Below, piece by piece: positions 6,066 through 6,927 of a stretch of 6,927 nucleotides of DNA. Below the pieces are notes generated by a model that saw only the letters and a list, made by a program, of their open reading frames with translations, did no database searches and was not told the DNA's origin. Made by a program: the position numbers and the translations under genes. Origin of the DNA: Alphaproteobacteria bacterium (GTDB lineage Bacteria; Pseudomonadota; Alphaproteobacteria; ATCC43930; CGMCC-115725); the NCBI GenBank assembly GCA_030037055.1, contig JASHRZ010000349.1:1-6927 (forward strand), in the 5' to 3' direction. Position 1 is the first letter of the stretch. The number at the start of each line of letters is the position of its first letter.

Positions 6066-6927
6066 TCAGTGCCGGCGATACTTCTCCAGCGTCCCGCCGC
6101 GCATCACCGAGCCCGCCAAGGGATGGCCGACGATCTCCTCGGCGAGCCTGGCGGCGGCGATCAGCCGGTCGATGTCGATGCCGGTCTCGATGCCCATTTC
6201 CTCGCACATGAAGACGAGGTCCTCCGTGCAGACATTGCCGGCCGCACCTTTGTGGCCGGCGAAGGGGCAGCCGCCGAGGCCGGCGACCGAGGCGTCGAAG
6301 CTCGCGACCCCCATCTCCAGCCCGGCATAGGCGTTGGCGAGGCCGAGGCCGCGCGTGTCGTGGAGATGCAGGTTGAGGCGCAGCTCCGGCCAGCGCTCGC
6401 GCACCGCGCTGACGACGCGCTTGATGCCGGCAGGCGTCGCCCAGGCCATGGTGTCGGCGAGCGACAGCGTCTTCACCGCGAGCTCGTGCGCCGCGGCGAT
6501 GTCGCGGCCCTCCTGCACCCGGTCGATGACGGTCGCGAGCGGAATGTCGCCGGCAAAATTGCAGCCGAACGCCGCCATGATCGAGATGCCTTCGACCGGC
6601 ACGCCGTTGGCCTTGCAGAGCTCGATCTGCGCATGCTGAACGCGAGCGTTCTCGGCGAGATCGCGGTTCTGGTTGCGGCGCAGGAAGGGCTCCGAGGCGC
6701 ACAGCAAGACGCTGCCGCGCAGCGACAGCCGACCCCTGAGCGCGATCGCGCGCTCGAGCCCCTTCTCGTTGAGCCACAGCGCGGTGTAGCGCACGCCCTC
6801 GCGCGGTTGGATGCCTTCGACCACCGCTTCGGCATCGGCCCAGCCGGGCACGCGCTTGGGATTGATGAAAGACGCGATCTGGATGCGCTTCAGTCCGGTC
6901 TCGGACAGCGCGTCGATCAGCGCCACC
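6066..6927 (-). CDS. HMG-CoA lyase family protein, N-terminus beyond window edge
   Basis: This is a TIM-barrel, metal-dependent C-C lyase of the hydroxymethylglutaryl-CoA lyase family; the reference reaction splits HMG-CoA to acetyl-CoA and acetoacetate. In residues counted from the GTG codon at 6926, the HxH-Asp motif HLHD is at 187-190 (metal ligands in characterised lyases). The signature loop GLGGCPF has its catalytic Cys at 220, followed by GNVCTED with the conserved Asn. That GTG is probably an internal Val: it sits in the family pattern VALIDAL, and the usual first ~25-35 residues with the catalytic Arg-Asp (RDGLQ-type motif) are absent, so the true start lies outside the window. Departures from HMG-CoA lyases as I recall them: a two-residue Gly-His insertion after the Cys loop, GCNFAG where GCPYEG is usual, and DTRGLG where DTYGQA is usual. 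These suggest a paralogue that may use a different 3-hydroxyacyl-CoA. The gene converges on the CoA-transferase, ending 14 bases from its stop. Confidence 0.9.
   Translation of the reverse strand, partial: VALIDALSETGLKRIQIASFINPKRVPGWADAEAVVEGIQPREGVRYTALWLNEKGLERAIALRGRLSLRGSVLLCASEPFLRRNQNRDLAENARVQHAQIELCKANGVPVEGISIMAAFGCNFAGDIPLATVIDRVQEGRDIAAAHELAVKTLSLADTMAWATPAGIKRVVSAVRERWPELRLNLHLHDTRGLGLANAYAGLEMGVASFDASVAGLGGCPFAGHKGAAGNVCTEDLVFMCEEMGIETGIDIDRLIAAARLAEEIVGHPLAGSVMRGGTLEKYRRH

Noticed and set aside
6037..6079. A six-base stem ATCGCC/GGCGAT spanning both stop codons of the CoA-transferase and lyase genes
   Set aside because: It has a long loop, a short stem within coding sequence and no T-run; a chance match in GC-rich DNA is likely.
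4807..6777. A 656-codon open frame on the minus strand, opposite the CoA-transferase and overlapping the lyase gene
   Set aside because: It is antisense to, or out of frame with, two genes with clear family motifs. The translation is Arg/Ala-rich and low in recognisable motifs, as expected from antisense reading of GC-rich genes.

Overview
The window is typical chromosomal DNA of a GC-rich (by eye roughly 65-70%) proteobacterium. The likeliest source is an alphaproteobacterium, judging from the metF-metH gene order, a C/G-rich palindromic intergenic repeat of the kind common in that class, and the YgaP-like (DUF2892) and acyl-CoA gene types. This lineage call is an inference from gene style; no rRNA or other marker is present.

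Layout: (1) Bases 1-846 hold the 3' part of metF on the + strand, cut by the left window edge. Its last ~38 codons run through a two-hairpin palindromic repeat (730-819). (2) Nine bases later metH (856-4350, +) encodes a complete five-part cobalamin-dependent methionine synthase. (3) A 37-base GC-rich gap with hairpin potential separates metH from a convergent small membrane-protein gene (4388-4753, -, DUF2892/YgaP-like) with a near-perfect ribosome binding site and a GTG start. (4) A 98-base divergent spacer leads to a family III (CaiB/BaiF/Frc) CoA-transferase (4852-6051, +). (5) Fourteen bases further on, a convergent HMG-CoA lyase family gene (6066-6927, -) runs off the right edge without its start.

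Function: metF and metH form a compact pair for the last steps of methionine synthesis. MetF reduces 5,10-methylene-THF to 5-methyl-THF, and MetH moves that methyl group to homocysteine through cobalamin. The CoA-transferase and the HMG-CoA lyase-like enzyme both act on organic-acid CoA thioesters and may belong to one catabolic route. They are convergent, so they are not one transcript, and neither substrate can be read from the sequence.

No mobile element, CRISPR array, RNA gene or obviously new system is visible. The points most worth a second look are the repeat-derived C-terminal tail of MetF, the MetH variant (closer to the actinobacterial/cyanobacterial style than to E. coli MetH), and a two-residue insertion next to the catalytic cysteine of the HMG-CoA lyase-like protein.
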